DNA from: Paucilactobacillus vaccinostercus DSM 20634
Lineage (GTDB): Bacteria; Bacillota; Bacilli; Lactobacillales; Lactobacillaceae
DNA length: 64,000 bases
Assembly (NCBI RefSeq): GCF_001436295.1
Contig: NZ_AYYY01000001.1
Location: 1-64,000, forward strand
Direction of reading: 5' to 3'
Of the stretch, positions 1 through 11,105 are shown one piece after another. A program made the position numbers and the translations under genes. The notes below the pieces were generated by a model. It did no database searches. It worked only from the letters and a program-made list of their open reading frames with translations, and was not told the origin of the DNA. Each line of letters begins with the position of its first letter. Within the stretch, counting starts at the first letter, position 1.

Positions 1-78
1 GACCCTACACATTTGATTTGTCGAAACTTTGTTCAGTTTTCAAAGGTCTACCATGTGATCTGAATCACTCAGAACACA
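1..78 (-). other. 5' leader of an rRNA operon (16S off the left edge)
   Basis: Read on the minus strand this stretch follows two promoters and carries the phrase CTTTGAAAACTGAACAAAG, which is typical of the leader just upstream of 16S rRNA in lactobacilli and bacilli. The 16S 5' end itself is not in the window. An rrn operon directly after lysS is the usual arrangement in Bacilli, which supports the reading. Confidence 0.75.
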
Positions 79-84
79 CATAAG

Positions 85-113
85 ATGTTACCATGAATTA
101 ATGAATCATGCAA
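85..113 (-). promoter_or_regulatory. rRNA promoter P2
   Basis: On the minus strand TTGCAT (113-108) and TAACAT (90-85) are separated by 17 bases. It lies downstream of a second, stronger promoter and upstream of the 16S leader, the tandem P1/P2 arrangement usual for rrn operons. Confidence 0.65.
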
Positions 114-217
114 GCCCTTTTTCTTATGAAAAACAACTGAATTAGTTCAAAAACCCATGATGTGTCTAGTAGTAACGAATCATGAAACAAAACGTTACGT
201 CGTGACAACAGATATAA

Positions 218-246
218 ACTATACGCTGCTATCTTTAATCCGTCAA
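218..246 (-). promoter_or_regulatory. rRNA promoter P1
   Basis: On the minus strand TTGACG (246-241) and TATAGT (223-218) are separated by 17 bases, close to the sigma-A consensus. It lies between the lysS terminator and P2, so it starts a new transcription unit reading out of the window to the left. Confidence 0.75.
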
Positions 247-286
247 CATTAAATTTAAAAATGTGATATTTTTAATTTATACCAAA

Positions 287-328
287 CAAAAAGACATATT
301 TTACGGCAAAAAGCCGTTAAATATGTCT
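287..328 (-). terminator. intrinsic terminator of lysS
   Basis: A long stem AGACATATTTAACGGC with its near-complement closes around a T-rich loop and is followed on the minus strand by a T run. It separates the lysS operon from the rRNA promoters. Confidence 0.85.
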
Positions 329-334
329 CATTTT

Positions 335-2838
<2,504 letters not shown>

Positions 2839-2916
2839 TTTTTCACCTCATTTTTTCTTTCGTTCTCACTTCATACGCGATGACTATCATAGCACATTCA
2901 CTTATATGATAACAAA

Positions 2917-3810
2917 TTAGTCCGCCTTCATCTGCAATAAAATTTTCTTTAAGTCGGTTTCGCTAAATTCATACTTATTACCGCAGAAATGACAAACCGT
3001 TTGTGCATGATGATCTTCGTTAATCAATTGTTCCATTTCATGGCGATCGATACTAGCCAACGCCTTCGCAAACCGTTCTTTGGAACAGTCACACTTAAAT
3101 GCCACCGGCATGGTATCAAGAATTTTAACGTCTTCGCCTTCAAATAATAACTGTAAAATTTCTTCTGGGGTCTTTCCGTCACGCAGGAGTTCAGAGACCA
3201 GTGGCATTTTGCCTAATCGTGCTTCGAGTTCACTAATTTTTTCATCGCTGGCGCCTGGCATGACCTGCACCAAAAAGCCTCCCGCCACTTCAATACTATT
3301 GTCATCGTTCACAAAAACAGATAGCCCAACTGCGGATGGAATCTGTTCGGATTGCGCTAAGTAATACGTAAAGTCTTCACCCAGTTCACCGGAGACCAGT
3401 CCCACCTGACCGGTGTAGGGATCGCCCATTTCCATATCTTTGGTAACTGACAAAGTCCCTTGATGGCCCACGGCCCCGGCAACATCAATTTTGTGTTTTT
3501 CATTTAATGGCAAGTGAATATGTGGATGTTGTAAGTAGCCTTTCACGGTACCGTTAGCATTCCCATCTACAACAATGGCCCCTACCGGACCATTTCCTTG
3601 GACCTTGACCGTCATTTTTTCATCACCCTTAAGCGTTGCTGACGATAATAACAAAGTGCCCACTAAACTCCGACCAAGGGCTGCAGAAGCCGCGCTCCAT
3701 GTATCGTGTCGCTTTTGTGCTTCCGCAACAATTCCGGTTGCATTGACCACGTAGGCCCGAAACATTCCTTCCACCGCAACACTTTTCACTAAATAATCTT
3801 TTTGTGACAT
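2917..3810 (-). CDS. hslO: Hsp33 redox-regulated chaperone
   Basis: Cytosolic holdase activated when disulfides form under oxidative and heat stress. The 297-residue protein has the normal family length and the C-terminal zinc/redox switch: C240 and C242 (CDC) and C273 and C276 (CHFC), all four ligands present. Start ATG follows GAGGAG. It lies between ftsH, which ends with its own terminator, and dusB, as in Bacillus where hslO also follows ftsH closely. Confidence 0.96.
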   Translation of the reverse strand: MSQKDYLVKSVAVEGMFRAYVVNATGIVAEAQKRHDTWSAASAALGRSLVGTLLLSSATLKGDEKMTVKVQGNGPVGAIVVDGNANGTVKGYLQHPHIHLPLNEKHKIDVAGAVGHQGTLSVTKDMEMGDPYTGQVGLVSGELGEDFTYYLAQSEQIPSAVGLSVFVNDDNSIEVAGGFLVQVMPGASDEKISELEARLGKMPLVSELLRDGKTPEEILQLLFEGEDVKILDTMPVAFKCDCSKERFAKALASIDRHEMEQLINEDHHAQTVCHFCGNKYEFSETDLKKILLQMKAD

Positions 3811-3880
3811 ATTTTTCTCCTCTTAATTCCGTCCTTAGCGATTTTTGCAGTCGCCATGCGGTTCTTTATTCACCAATAAT

Positions 3881-3913
3881 AAAGGATTGACACAAAATTT
3901 GCATCAATCCTTT
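3881..3913 (-). terminator. terminator downstream of ftsH
   Basis: Ten-base perfect stem AAAGGATTGA / TCAATCCTTT. On the minus strand it is followed by an AT-rich tail with few consecutive Ts, so it may be leaky and let some transcription into hslO. Confidence 0.65.
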
Positions 3914-3951
3914 AATCGGACATCAGGACTATTCTACCCTAATGTTACTTT

Positions 3952-6006
3952 TTATTCATCTTTTGAATTTGAATCATCATCCTGAGTGTCATCCTTAGCT
4001 TGAAGATCGCTCTGGCGTTGTGCTTCCTTGCGCTCAAGTTCACGCTTAGATTCTTCAAACGTCGTTGCATGATCTTCACGGATTTCAGTTGAATCATCAT
4101 CCGGCATTTTACCAGTCTTGAACAAACTCAAAATCTGCTTTTCATCAAGTGTTTCGTACTTGAGCAGTGCTTCCGCAATAATTCTGTGTTGTTCACGATG
4201 GGTCCGAATAATTTCCCCAGCCTGTTCATGACCCTTGGTTGTCAAACGACGAACCTCTTCATCAACCAATGCTGCGGTTTCTTGTGAATACTGTGGTCCG
4301 TATGGCGACTGTTGTGGGCTTTCAAGTTGAACCATGCCCAACTTATCGCTCATCCCATATTGAGTCACCATTGCCCGTGCAATTTGCGTGGCTTGTTCAA
4401 AGTCATTCGATGCACCAGAAGACTGTGAATTAAACACAATTTCTTCCGCAGCACGACCACCCATCAAACCAGCAATTTGTTCCATGGCATCCTTTTTGGA
4501 CATCAACATCTGATCTTCCTTTGGAAGCATAATTGCATATCCACCGGCGCGACCACGTGGCACAATTGTAACCTTGTGAACAACTCGCGCATCGTTTAAG
4601 ACCAATCCAACGATGGTATGACCAGCTTCGTGATAAGCCACCGTATCGCGTTCTTTCTTGGAAATTACACGATCTCGTTTTGCAGGCCCAGCAATCACAC
4701 GATCTTCAGCTTCGTCAACTTCACCAGCACCAATGCGTTTCTTATTCCGCCGGGCAGCTAGCAATGCCGCTTCGTTCAGCAAGTTTTCCAAGTCGGCCCC
4801 CACAAATCCAGGTGTCTGCTTGGCAATTTCTTTCAAATCAACGTCATTACCCAATGGCTTGTTCTTGGCGTGAACCTTCAAGATCGCTTCACGTCCCTTG
4901 ACGTCTGGCCGACCCACAAGAATCTTCCGGTCAAAACGACCTGGACGAAGCAGCGCCGGATCCAATACATCCGAACGGTTCGTAGCGGCCATCACAATGA
5001 CCCCTTCATCACCATTGAACCCATCCATTTCAACCAGCAACTGGTTCAAGGTTTGTTCACGTTCATCGTGACCGCCCCCCATGCCGTTTCCACGTTGCCG
5101 ACCAACAGCATCAATTTCATCAATGAAAATAATTGATGGTGCGGTCTTCTTCGCGTTTTCAAATAAGTCCCGGACACGACTAGCACCGACCCCGACGAAC
5201 ATTTCCACGAAGTCAGAACCTGAAATGGAGTAGAATGGAACGCCAGCTTCACCAGCAACGGCCTTGGCTAGCAATGTTTTACCAGTACCAGGAGGTCCCT
5301 CGAGAAGCACCCCGGATGGAATCCGAGCACCCAATGATAGGAATTTCTTTGGATCTTTCAAGAATTCGACCACTTCGACCAATTCTTGCTTTTCTTCTTC
5401 TTCACCAGCAACATCCGAAAAACGAATTTTGTTTTGCTTAGAATCGGAAGGTTTTGCTTTGGACTTACCAAAGTTCATTACACCACGGCCACCGCCGCCA
5501 CCTTGGCCAGCTTGACCCATCATCATATAGAAGAAGAAAATCATAATGACGATTGGCAAAACATAGACCAACATGTTAACCCAGAAGCCACTCGACTCCT
5601 CTGCCTTGGTGCCCATCTTGACATCATTGGCTTGGGCATACTTTTGCAATTGCGAGATAGTTACATCGTTTTGCAAAACGTTAGTCTGGAAGCTCTTAGT
5701 CTTACTTGAGTTCCCATTAAACGAGAAGCCTGAGTTGCTACTCTTGCTAGTAGACTGCGCTTTCCGATACTGACCGGTAATCTTATAAACGCCGCCACTC
5801 GGTTGTACTTGGAAGCTCTTGACTTTGTCGTTTTTCAATTGAGAAACGAACTGGCTTTGTTGCACCGTCTTGGTCTGTGATGATGAATTATTGCCACCAA
5901 AGAAGAAATAAGCAATGCCCATAATACATAGGAAGATCACAGCGTAGAACAAGACGTTTCTTGAAAAGCCATTTTTCTTGTTATTGTTGTTATTATTGTT
6001 GTTCAT
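3952..6006 (-). CDS. ftsH: ATP-dependent zinc metalloprotease FtsH
   Basis: Membrane-anchored AAA+ protease degrading membrane proteins and short-lived regulators. The 684-residue product has an N-terminal membrane segment (about 17-37), an extracytoplasmic Ser/Asn-rich region, a second membrane segment (about 143-163), Walker A GPPGTGKT (237-244), Walker B IIFIDEID (292-299), the SRH region near 340-360 and the zinc site HEAGH (459-463). The C-terminus is highly acidic. The first residues after Met are a run of eight Asn. It follows hpt as in most Bacilli, with 127 bases of spacer that may carry its own promoter. Confidence 0.98.
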   Translation of the reverse strand: MNNNNNNNNKKNGFSRNVLFYAVIFLCIMGIAYFFFGGNNSSSQTKTVQQSQFVSQLKNDKVKSFQVQPSGGVYKITGQYRKAQSTSKSSNSGFSFNGNSSKTKSFQTNVLQNDVTISQLQKYAQANDVKMGTKAEESSGFWVNMLVYVLPIVIMIFFFYMMMGQAGQGGGGGRGVMNFGKSKAKPSDSKQNKIRFSDVAGEEEEKQELVEVVEFLKDPKKFLSLGARIPSGVLLEGPPGTGKTLLAKAVAGEAGVPFYSISGSDFVEMFVGVGASRVRDLFENAKKTAPSIIFIDEIDAVGRQRGNGMGGGHDEREQTLNQLLVEMDGFNGDEGVIVMAATNRSDVLDPALLRPGRFDRKILVGRPDVKGREAILKVHAKNKPLGNDVDLKEIAKQTPGFVGADLENLLNEAALLAARRNKKRIGAGEVDEAEDRVIAGPAKRDRVISKKERDTVAYHEAGHTIVGLVLNDARVVHKVTIVPRGRAGGYAIMLPKEDQMLMSKKDAMEQIAGLMGGRAAEEIVFNSQSSGASNDFEQATQIARAMVTQYGMSDKLGMVQLESPQQSPYGPQYSQETAALVDEEVRRLTTKGHEQAGEIIRTHREQHRIIAEALLKYETLDEKQILSLFKTGKMPDDDSTEIREDHATTFEESKRELERKEAQRQSDLQAKDDTQDDDSNSKDE

Positions 6007-6133
6007 AACTACCTCCTAACTAACGATTTTAGTCGATTATCGTTGATGAAAATTATCATAGCATAGTTAACAACCATTCACCATTAATTTATCGACAATC
6101 AGTTGCGATTAATACGTGATTGGAAGCACTTTT

Positions 6134-6673
6134 TTAATTTTGGTAAATCTCCGGTTTTAATACCCCGACGTATGGTAAGTTTCGATACGTTTCATCGTAA
6201 TCCAGACCATACCCGACAACAAACTCATTGGGAACATTAAACCCGACGTAATCGACATCTACGTCTACTAGTCGACCTTCCGGTTTGTCCAATAGACTGC
6301 ATACCCGAACATCGCGGGCATTGCGACTCGCCAAAAGTTCCTTGAGGTACTTTAGTGAGCGACCGGTATCAATAATATCTTCCACAATTAATACGTCACG
6401 ACCGCTGACATCTTCTTTCAGATCGTTGAGTAAATCGATCTTGCCACTTGACTGGGTGCCACCGTGATAACTAGAAATATTGATAAAATCCAAATCAAGA
6501 TAAACATCCATTTTGCGGATCACATCCACTGTGAATAAGCTAGCGCCCTTAAGCACCGAAATAATAATAGGTCGTTTTCCCTGGTAATCTTTCGTTAACC
6601 GTTCGCCGAGTCGACTCACTGCCGATCGAATATCTTCTTCGCTATATAAGACGCGCTCAATATCGTTATTCAT
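6134..6673 (-). CDS. hpt: hypoxanthine phosphoribosyltransferase
   Basis: Purine salvage enzyme making IMP or GMP from hypoxanthine or guanine and PRPP. The 179-residue protein carries the PRPP-binding motif VLIVEDIIDTG at 94-104. Its ATG overlaps the tilS stop by four bases (ATGA) and follows GAGGAG, so translation is coupled to tilS. The tilS-hpt-ftsH order is conserved through the Firmicutes; in Bacillus TilS and HprT proteins interact. Confidence 0.97.
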   Translation of the reverse strand: MNNDIERVLYSEEDIRSAVSRLGERLTKDYQGKRPIIISVLKGASLFTVDVIRKMDVYLDLDFINISSYHGGTQSSGKIDLLNDLKEDVSGRDVLIVEDIIDTGRSLKYLKELLASRNARDVRVCSLLDKPEGRLVDVDVDYVGFNVPNEFVVGYGLDYDETYRNLPYVGVLKPEIYQN

Positions 6674-8070
6674 CGAATTTCTCCTCTTACCTCAGTATCT
6701 TTTTTTGCCAAAACGACATGCTTCCAGTAACTGACATAATTATCCGGCCGCGATAACCATGCGACCTTTCTTCCCGGCACCCAAATTACCTGATCATTCC
6801 GGTCAACGACGACCACTTGCTGTGCCCGTGCTTCTTGGTCCACCTTTTGATCAATCATAATCCGTCGAACCGTCTGATGGTGACCACTTTTCAACCGGAT
6901 GCGGTCTTGTGAGTGCCAATGCCGAACTGATAACGGCCACTGTTCCGGTGCTAGCCACAACTCAACTTGCTGATCCGCCTCTGGTGCTTGATCAAACACG
7001 CCAATTAATTGCCGTGCGGCACCTGTATACCACTGGTTTAATTCTAGCACAGACCCCGATTTATGAACATTATCATTCGGTTGATCAGAAACCTGATGAT
7101 CCTCAAATATCAGCTGTTGATACCGCTTCACGACGTGGCCGCCTTGACTCAGGTCATAACTTGTTTGCGGTTTAGCCGGATTGCGTGCCATCGTGTCAAG
7201 CTGATCAAGTTGGTCCCGATGGACACTGGTAACGCCCCAGCGCTTTTCAAGCCACCGTTGTAACACCATGCGGCGCTTAAATGCGGGTAAAGCGGCTATA
7301 TGAGCAATGCTTAACCGTCCTTGCACGTCACAGTTTTGCATAACCAACTGATCGATAACCTCATCGGCGAGCATTAATGTATCCTCTAGCTGATCCCGAT
7401 AGTCGCTCAGATGATCAAGTAGCTGATGATTGACGTGCTGCATCGCGGGAATAATCTGATGGCGGAACTGGTTACGGACAATCGACAAATCACGATTGGT
7501 GGCATCTTCAAACCAAGTCAGGTGTTGCGCGGTCGCATACTGCACCAGTGTCGCCTTACTAAGGTTGAGTAATGGCCGCAATAGACGCCCTGTTGCAAAC
7601 GGACGCTGCCAAGCAATCCCTAGTAATTGGTTCAATTGCCCCCCGCGGACCAGTTTCATCAGCATGGTTTCTGCCTGATCGTTTTGGTGATGTGCCGTGA
7701 CCAGTGTTTGAACATGATTATCGGCCATCACTTGTGCAAAAAAAGCGTACCGGAATTGACGCGCCGCTGCCTCAATCCCCGTTTGAGGATGGTCGGCTTG
7801 CGGCCAATGCGTCACAACTAGTTGTAGGGCATGCTGTTGACAGTAATTTTGCAAATACATTTCTTCTTGAGCACTTTGTTTTCGTAACTCATGATTGACG
7901 TGAGCGACAATCACCCGTTCATGTCCCAATGACTTTTCCAGCAGGTGGAGCAACACCATTGAATCGACCCCGGTCGAGACCGCGACCACTACTCTAACTG
8001 ATGGGTCAATAAAAAGGCGGTCCTGTGATAAGTTCCGCCTAAATTGATTTTCAACTGTAGTTGCATTCAT
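6670..8070 (-). CDS. tilS: tRNA(Ile)-lysidine synthetase
   Basis: ATP-pyrophosphatase that converts the wobble cytidine of the CAU isoleucine tRNA to lysidine, needed to read AUA. The PP-loop is at about 32-37 as STGVDS, where the more usual form is SGGxDS; the second residue is Thr. The C-terminal region matches the substrate-binding domains. I prefer the ATG at 8070 over a TTG one codon upstream; no convincing ribosome binding site precedes either, so it probably depends on coupling with the S1 gene ending 18 bases before. Length (about 466 residues) is normal. Confidence 0.95.
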   Translation of the reverse strand: MNATTVENQFRRNLSQDRLFIDPSVRVVVAVSTGVDSMVLLHLLEKSLGHERVIVAHVNHELRKQSAQEEMYLQNYCQQHALQLVVTHWPQADHPQTGIEAAARQFRYAFFAQVMADNHVQTLVTAHHQNDQAETMLMKLVRGGQLNQLLGIAWQRPFATGRLLRPLLNLSKATLVQYATAQHLTWFEDATNRDLSIVRNQFRHQIIPAMQHVNHQLLDHLSDYRDQLEDTLMLADEVIDQLVMQNCDVQGRLSIAHIAALPAFKRRMVLQRWLEKRWGVTSVHRDQLDQLDTMARNPAKPQTSYDLSQGGHVVKRYQQLIFEDHQVSDQPNDNVHKSGSVLELNQWYTGAARQLIGVFDQAPEADQQVELWLAPEQWPLSVRHWHSQDRIRLKSGHHQTVRRIMIDQKVDQEARAQQVVVVDRNDQVIWVPGRKVAWLSRPDNYVSYWKHVVLAKKDTEVRGEIR

Positions 8071-8088
8071 CAATTTTTATTTTGTTGA

Positions 8089-8631
8089 TTAGCTCCGACG
8101 GCCACCACGGCCACCGCGCTTCCCCTCGGTATTACGACGTAACGTGGACAACCGTGATTCACTTTCCTTCAGAAAGCCAGACAGTAAGTCATCAAAATCT
8201 TCATGACCGCCCTTTTTATGATCATTGCTATTGTTACGATCGCGGTAATTATCAGCAGGACGTCTCGATGATGATTGATGATGATTATTATTGTTACTAT
8301 CGTGATGACCACCGTCATGATGGTTCCCACCATTGTTGCCATTATGGAATGACCGATCAGAATGCCCCCGGTGTCCCTGATGTTGTTGCTGTGGCTCGTC
8401 ACTGGCTGCCTTGATGGATAACGCAATTTTACCGTCATCCCCAATTGACATCACCTTCACCGTAACCGTATCACCGACCGTCAACACATCGTGGATATCC
8501 TTGACGAATTTATTTGATACTTGACTAATGTGGACTAACCCAGTCTTGTGATCCTCTAAATCGACAAACGCACCAAAATTGGTGATTCCTGAAACCTTAC
8601 CTGAAACCTTCGCTCCTACTTCAATTGCCAT
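8089..8631 (-). CDS. S1 RNA-binding domain protein (YabR type) with His/Asn-rich tail
   Basis: Residues 1-72 form one S1 domain (GAKVSGKVSGITNFGAFVDL and so on), as in the general stress protein 13/YabR family found next to divIC in Bacilli. Residues about 75-135 are a low-complexity stretch dominated by His, Asn, Gly, Gln and Ser, then a short acidic/hydrophobic segment and a basic RGG-like end. The ATG at 8631 is preceded by AAGGAGG at 12 bases; upstream in-frame codons lack a ribosome binding site. It probably binds RNA or ribosomes in the cytoplasm; the exact role is not established. The tail is discussed as a finding. Confidence 0.88.
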   Translation of the reverse strand: MAIEVGAKVSGKVSGITNFGAFVDLEDHKTGLVHISQVSNKFVKDIHDVLTVGDTVTVKVMSIGDDGKIALSIKAASDEPQQQHQGHRGHSDRSFHNGNNGGNHHDGGHHDSNNNNHHQSSSRRPADNYRDRNNSNDHKKGGHEDFDDLLSGFLKESESRLSTLRRNTEGKRGGRGGRRS

Positions 8632-8728
8632 GAACAAGCAAATCCTCCTTGTATATTCTAATGTAAAGTATATCATAGATCAGAATTACATAGCTAAGAA
8701 AAAGAGATTTCGTTTTTGGAAATGAAAA

Positions 8729-8768
8729 GGGTTGCGAAATGATGCCGAAACATCAAATTTCACAACCC
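8729..8768 (-). terminator. terminator downstream of divIC
   Basis: Stem GGGTTG(T)GAAAT with its complement, a GATG/CATC inner stem, then TTTT on the minus strand. It falls between divIC and the S1 gene, so the S1-tilS-hpt segment may also have its own promoter. Confidence 0.75.
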
Positions 8769-8777
8769 ACATATCAC

Positions 8778-9161
8778 TTATTTATCTTGAGATTGATTGG
8801 TGAAATTATAGACCGTCTCACCAGATTTAGCATAAAAATACTTTTGTCGAATAATTTTCTCCAGGTATGTATCATCGTTTAGTAATTTGACCTGTTGATT
8901 CAACTGTTTATTTTTAGCCTTTACATGCTTGAGTTTAGTTTGCTTTTGGACCGTCTGAGCCTGAATATTTTGCAGGTTATGGTGCGCCTGGAAAATTTGG
9001 ACACCAAAAAATATTGTCAAAACGGCAAACACCGAAACGATCATATAAAACCGTTTCTTGCGAACTTTCAGTAGGCGTTGTCGTTTAGCATCGTTATCCG
9101 CAAGTTGTTGAGAATACGGGGTACGCAGTTGGGAAATATTATTTCGATTATTGCCAGCCAT
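8778..9161 (-). CDS. divIC: septum formation initiator DivIC
   Basis: Bitopic division protein that with FtsL and DivIB forms the septal complex. The 127-residue protein has a basic cytoplasmic N-terminus, one membrane segment (about 38-57) and an external coiled coil (about 60-105) with a short C-terminal tail. Length and layout match the DivIC/FtsB family, and its place between rqcP and the S1 gene matches Bacillus divIC. Confidence 0.92.
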   Translation of the reverse strand: MAGNNRNNISQLRTPYSQQLADNDAKRQRLLKVRKKRFYMIVSVFAVLTIFFGVQIFQAHHNLQNIQAQTVQKQTKLKHVKAKNKQLNQQVKLLNDDTYLEKIIRQKYFYAKSGETVYNFTNQSQDK

Positions 9162-9256
9162 ATCTACGAATCCTCCTCAAGTTTTCTAGCTCGAGTATAG
9201 CATAATTATCAATCGTTCAATATTGCTTGAAAGGGTTTGTAACATGTTTGTTAAAT

Positions 9257-9535
9257 TTAGTTAACTCCCTTACGAAAGTCCTCTTTATAGCTTTCGTCCA
9301 GAATCTCATACATCTGTTCAGCTTCATCTTTTTTTGTCGTTTCGATGATCTTATTGATCTTGATTGTCTCAGTCTTATTACCGAATTTAATTATCAATTG
9401 ATCGCCCAGTGCAACATTACTTGATGACTTTGCAGCCCGACCGTTCACGGTAATCCGACCTTGATCGGCAATTTCTTTTGCAACTGATCGCCGTTTGATA
9501 ATTCTGGATACTTTTAAAAATTTATCTAGTCTCAT
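9257..9535 (-). CDS. rqcP: RqcP, S4-domain ribosome quality control factor
   Basis: Small 92-residue S4 protein beginning MRLDKFLKVSRIIKRR, diagnostic of RqcP (YabO). In Bacillus it binds stalled 50S subunits with RqcH and supports alanine tailing of the nascent chain. Its start overlaps the end of the flippase gene by 14 bases. A position between the SpoVB-like gene and divIC is conserved. Confidence 0.94.
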   Translation of the reverse strand: MRLDKFLKVSRIIKRRSVAKEIADQGRITVNGRAAKSSSNVALGDQLIIKFGNKTETIKINKIIETTKKDEAEQMYEILDESYKEDFRKGVN

Positions 9536-11105
9536 TTGATTTCATCCTATCGTTTAATTTTATTAAAAATTGTTTGCCATGTGGGAGTAGCAAAAGTTCT
9601 TTGACACTCAAAAGGTGCCACCAAACGCTGAGGCCCCCAGCAATCACGACACCCACAATCACCGCAACCATAACCGCCAACAGTGCGCCTAGGCGACTCA
9701 TCGGTATCAACCACGAAACCAGTTGCGCGGTGCCACCGGCTATAACTCCCATCATGACACAAATTGCTGTTAATTTCACGGCAAACCAATGTTTTGTATG
9801 CCAGTGAAGTAAATCAGGCAGTCCCTGCCACACCACTAATAGCGTTGCCAGCAGTGCCAATACCGTCCCGAGACTCGCCCCGACAATCTTAAAATGCATG
9901 ACTAACCAGTAATTTGTCAGCACCTTAACCCCTAAGCCGATCAATAATCCCGTAACGATTTGTGAGAAGCGGTTCAAGCTTTGCATCACACTACTATACA
10001 TCGTAATCACCGCCGCTAAAATAATACTCAGCATATTCACCGCTAAGGCAAAGCTGCCCAAGCGGCTCGCAAATAACAGTTCATTGATTGACGGCATAAT
10101 TGCAATGAGTCCCGTCGTACATAGGGCGGATACCGCAATACACACATGTGACAAGACTTGGAATTGACGACGAAATTCAACCATCTTCATCTTCTGATAG
10201 CTTTCCGTGAGGCTCGGTACCAATAATGCCGAGACCGATGTCGCGACGACTAATCCGAGTTGAATCAGCGGTTGCCCACGGTCAAAAACCCCTTTAAGGC
10301 TCATCGCCAATCCATTTGGCACACCAGCGCTAACTAATGCACTTTTGACGGTAAAAGAATCCACAAGCTGCAATAAGATCATCATCGCAGCAAACAGACT
10401 AATGGCCCCGCCTTCAACGACTAACCGCTTCACTAACCGCCCATCAAAAGCCATCTTCACCGTTGGCCGTCTAAATAGTTGGCGACTCGTCATCATAATA
10501 ATGAGCGAAGAACACAGTGCGGCAACCGGCGCACTAGCCATTGCAAGGGTTCCCGTCCGATAGATTTGCCAGTGGTGCTGGGAGGCAAGAACGGCGACAC
10601 ACACAACGATTGACACACGCACGACTTGCTCTACAAGTTGGGTGACTGAAGTGGGCCACGTCACGTATTGACCCTGATGATAGCCCCGACCAACAGCCAG
10701 AAATGGCATCCCCAAAAACATGAGTGAAACACTCCGAATTACCGGTGCTAGGTTGCCATCCCCCATCAAACGTGCAATTGGAAATGCTAGCCACCAAAGG
10801 ATGCCCGTCACTATCAATGCGGCGACCAATAGCAGGCTAAACAATTGCTGTGCAACGGCTAACTGCTGCTGTTTTGTTTCCTGTTCCGCAATCACCTTTG
10901 AAATAAACACGGGGAGTCCCGACAAGGCCAGCACAATCCCCAGACCATATAGCGGATAAACCTGTTGATAGACGTAAAAGCCATCATTTCCCACTAAGTT
11001 TTGAAACGGAATCCGATAAACGGCGCTCAGAATCTTAGCGACTAGTGAAGAAATCGCCAGAATCATCGTCCCTTGAAAAACTCTACTCAGCTGTTTGTGC
11101 TGCAT
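9522..11105 (-). CDS. SpoVB/MurJ-like polysaccharide flippase
   Basis: Very hydrophobic 527-residue integral membrane protein with about 14 predicted helices, of the MOP superfamily (oligosaccharide flippase family, SpoVB branch). It likely exports lipid-linked oligosaccharide such as lipid II across the membrane. The ATG at 11105 is preceded by GAGG at nine bases; a GTG five codons upstream has no site. It overlaps the end of mfd by 23 bases and sits where Bacillus has spoVB. Which substrate it moves cannot be told from sequence. Confidence 0.88.
   Translation of the reverse strand: MQHKQLSRVFQGTMILAISSLVAKILSAVYRIPFQNLVGNDGFYVYQQVYPLYGLGIVLALSGLPVFISKVIAEQETKQQQLAVAQQLFSLLLVAALIVTGILWWLAFPIARLMGDGNLAPVIRSVSLMFLGMPFLAVGRGYHQGQYVTWPTSVTQLVEQVVRVSIVVCVAVLASQHHWQIYRTGTLAMASAPVAALCSSLIIMMTSRQLFRRPTVKMAFDGRLVKRLVVEGGAISLFAAMMILLQLVDSFTVKSALVSAGVPNGLAMSLKGVFDRGQPLIQLGLVVATSVSALLVPSLTESYQKMKMVEFRRQFQVLSHVCIAVSALCTTGLIAIMPSINELLFASRLGSFALAVNMLSIILAAVITMYSSVMQSLNRFSQIVTGLLIGLGVKVLTNYWLVMHFKIVGASLGTVLALLATLLVVWQGLPDLLHWHTKHWFAVKLTAICVMMGVIAGGTAQLVSWLIPMSRLGALLAVMVAVIVGVVIAGGLSVWWHLLSVKELLLLPHGKQFLIKLNDRMKSNETR

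Noticed and set aside
5985-6003. Poly-Asn run at the FtsH N-terminus as a possible expansion repeat
   Set aside because: Short run of mixed AAC/AAT codons; Asn-rich starts occur in lactobacillar FtsH and need no special explanation.
8061-8414. His-rich plus-strand frame opposite the S1 gene
   Set aside because: Mirror of the repetitive His/Asn codons on the minus strand.
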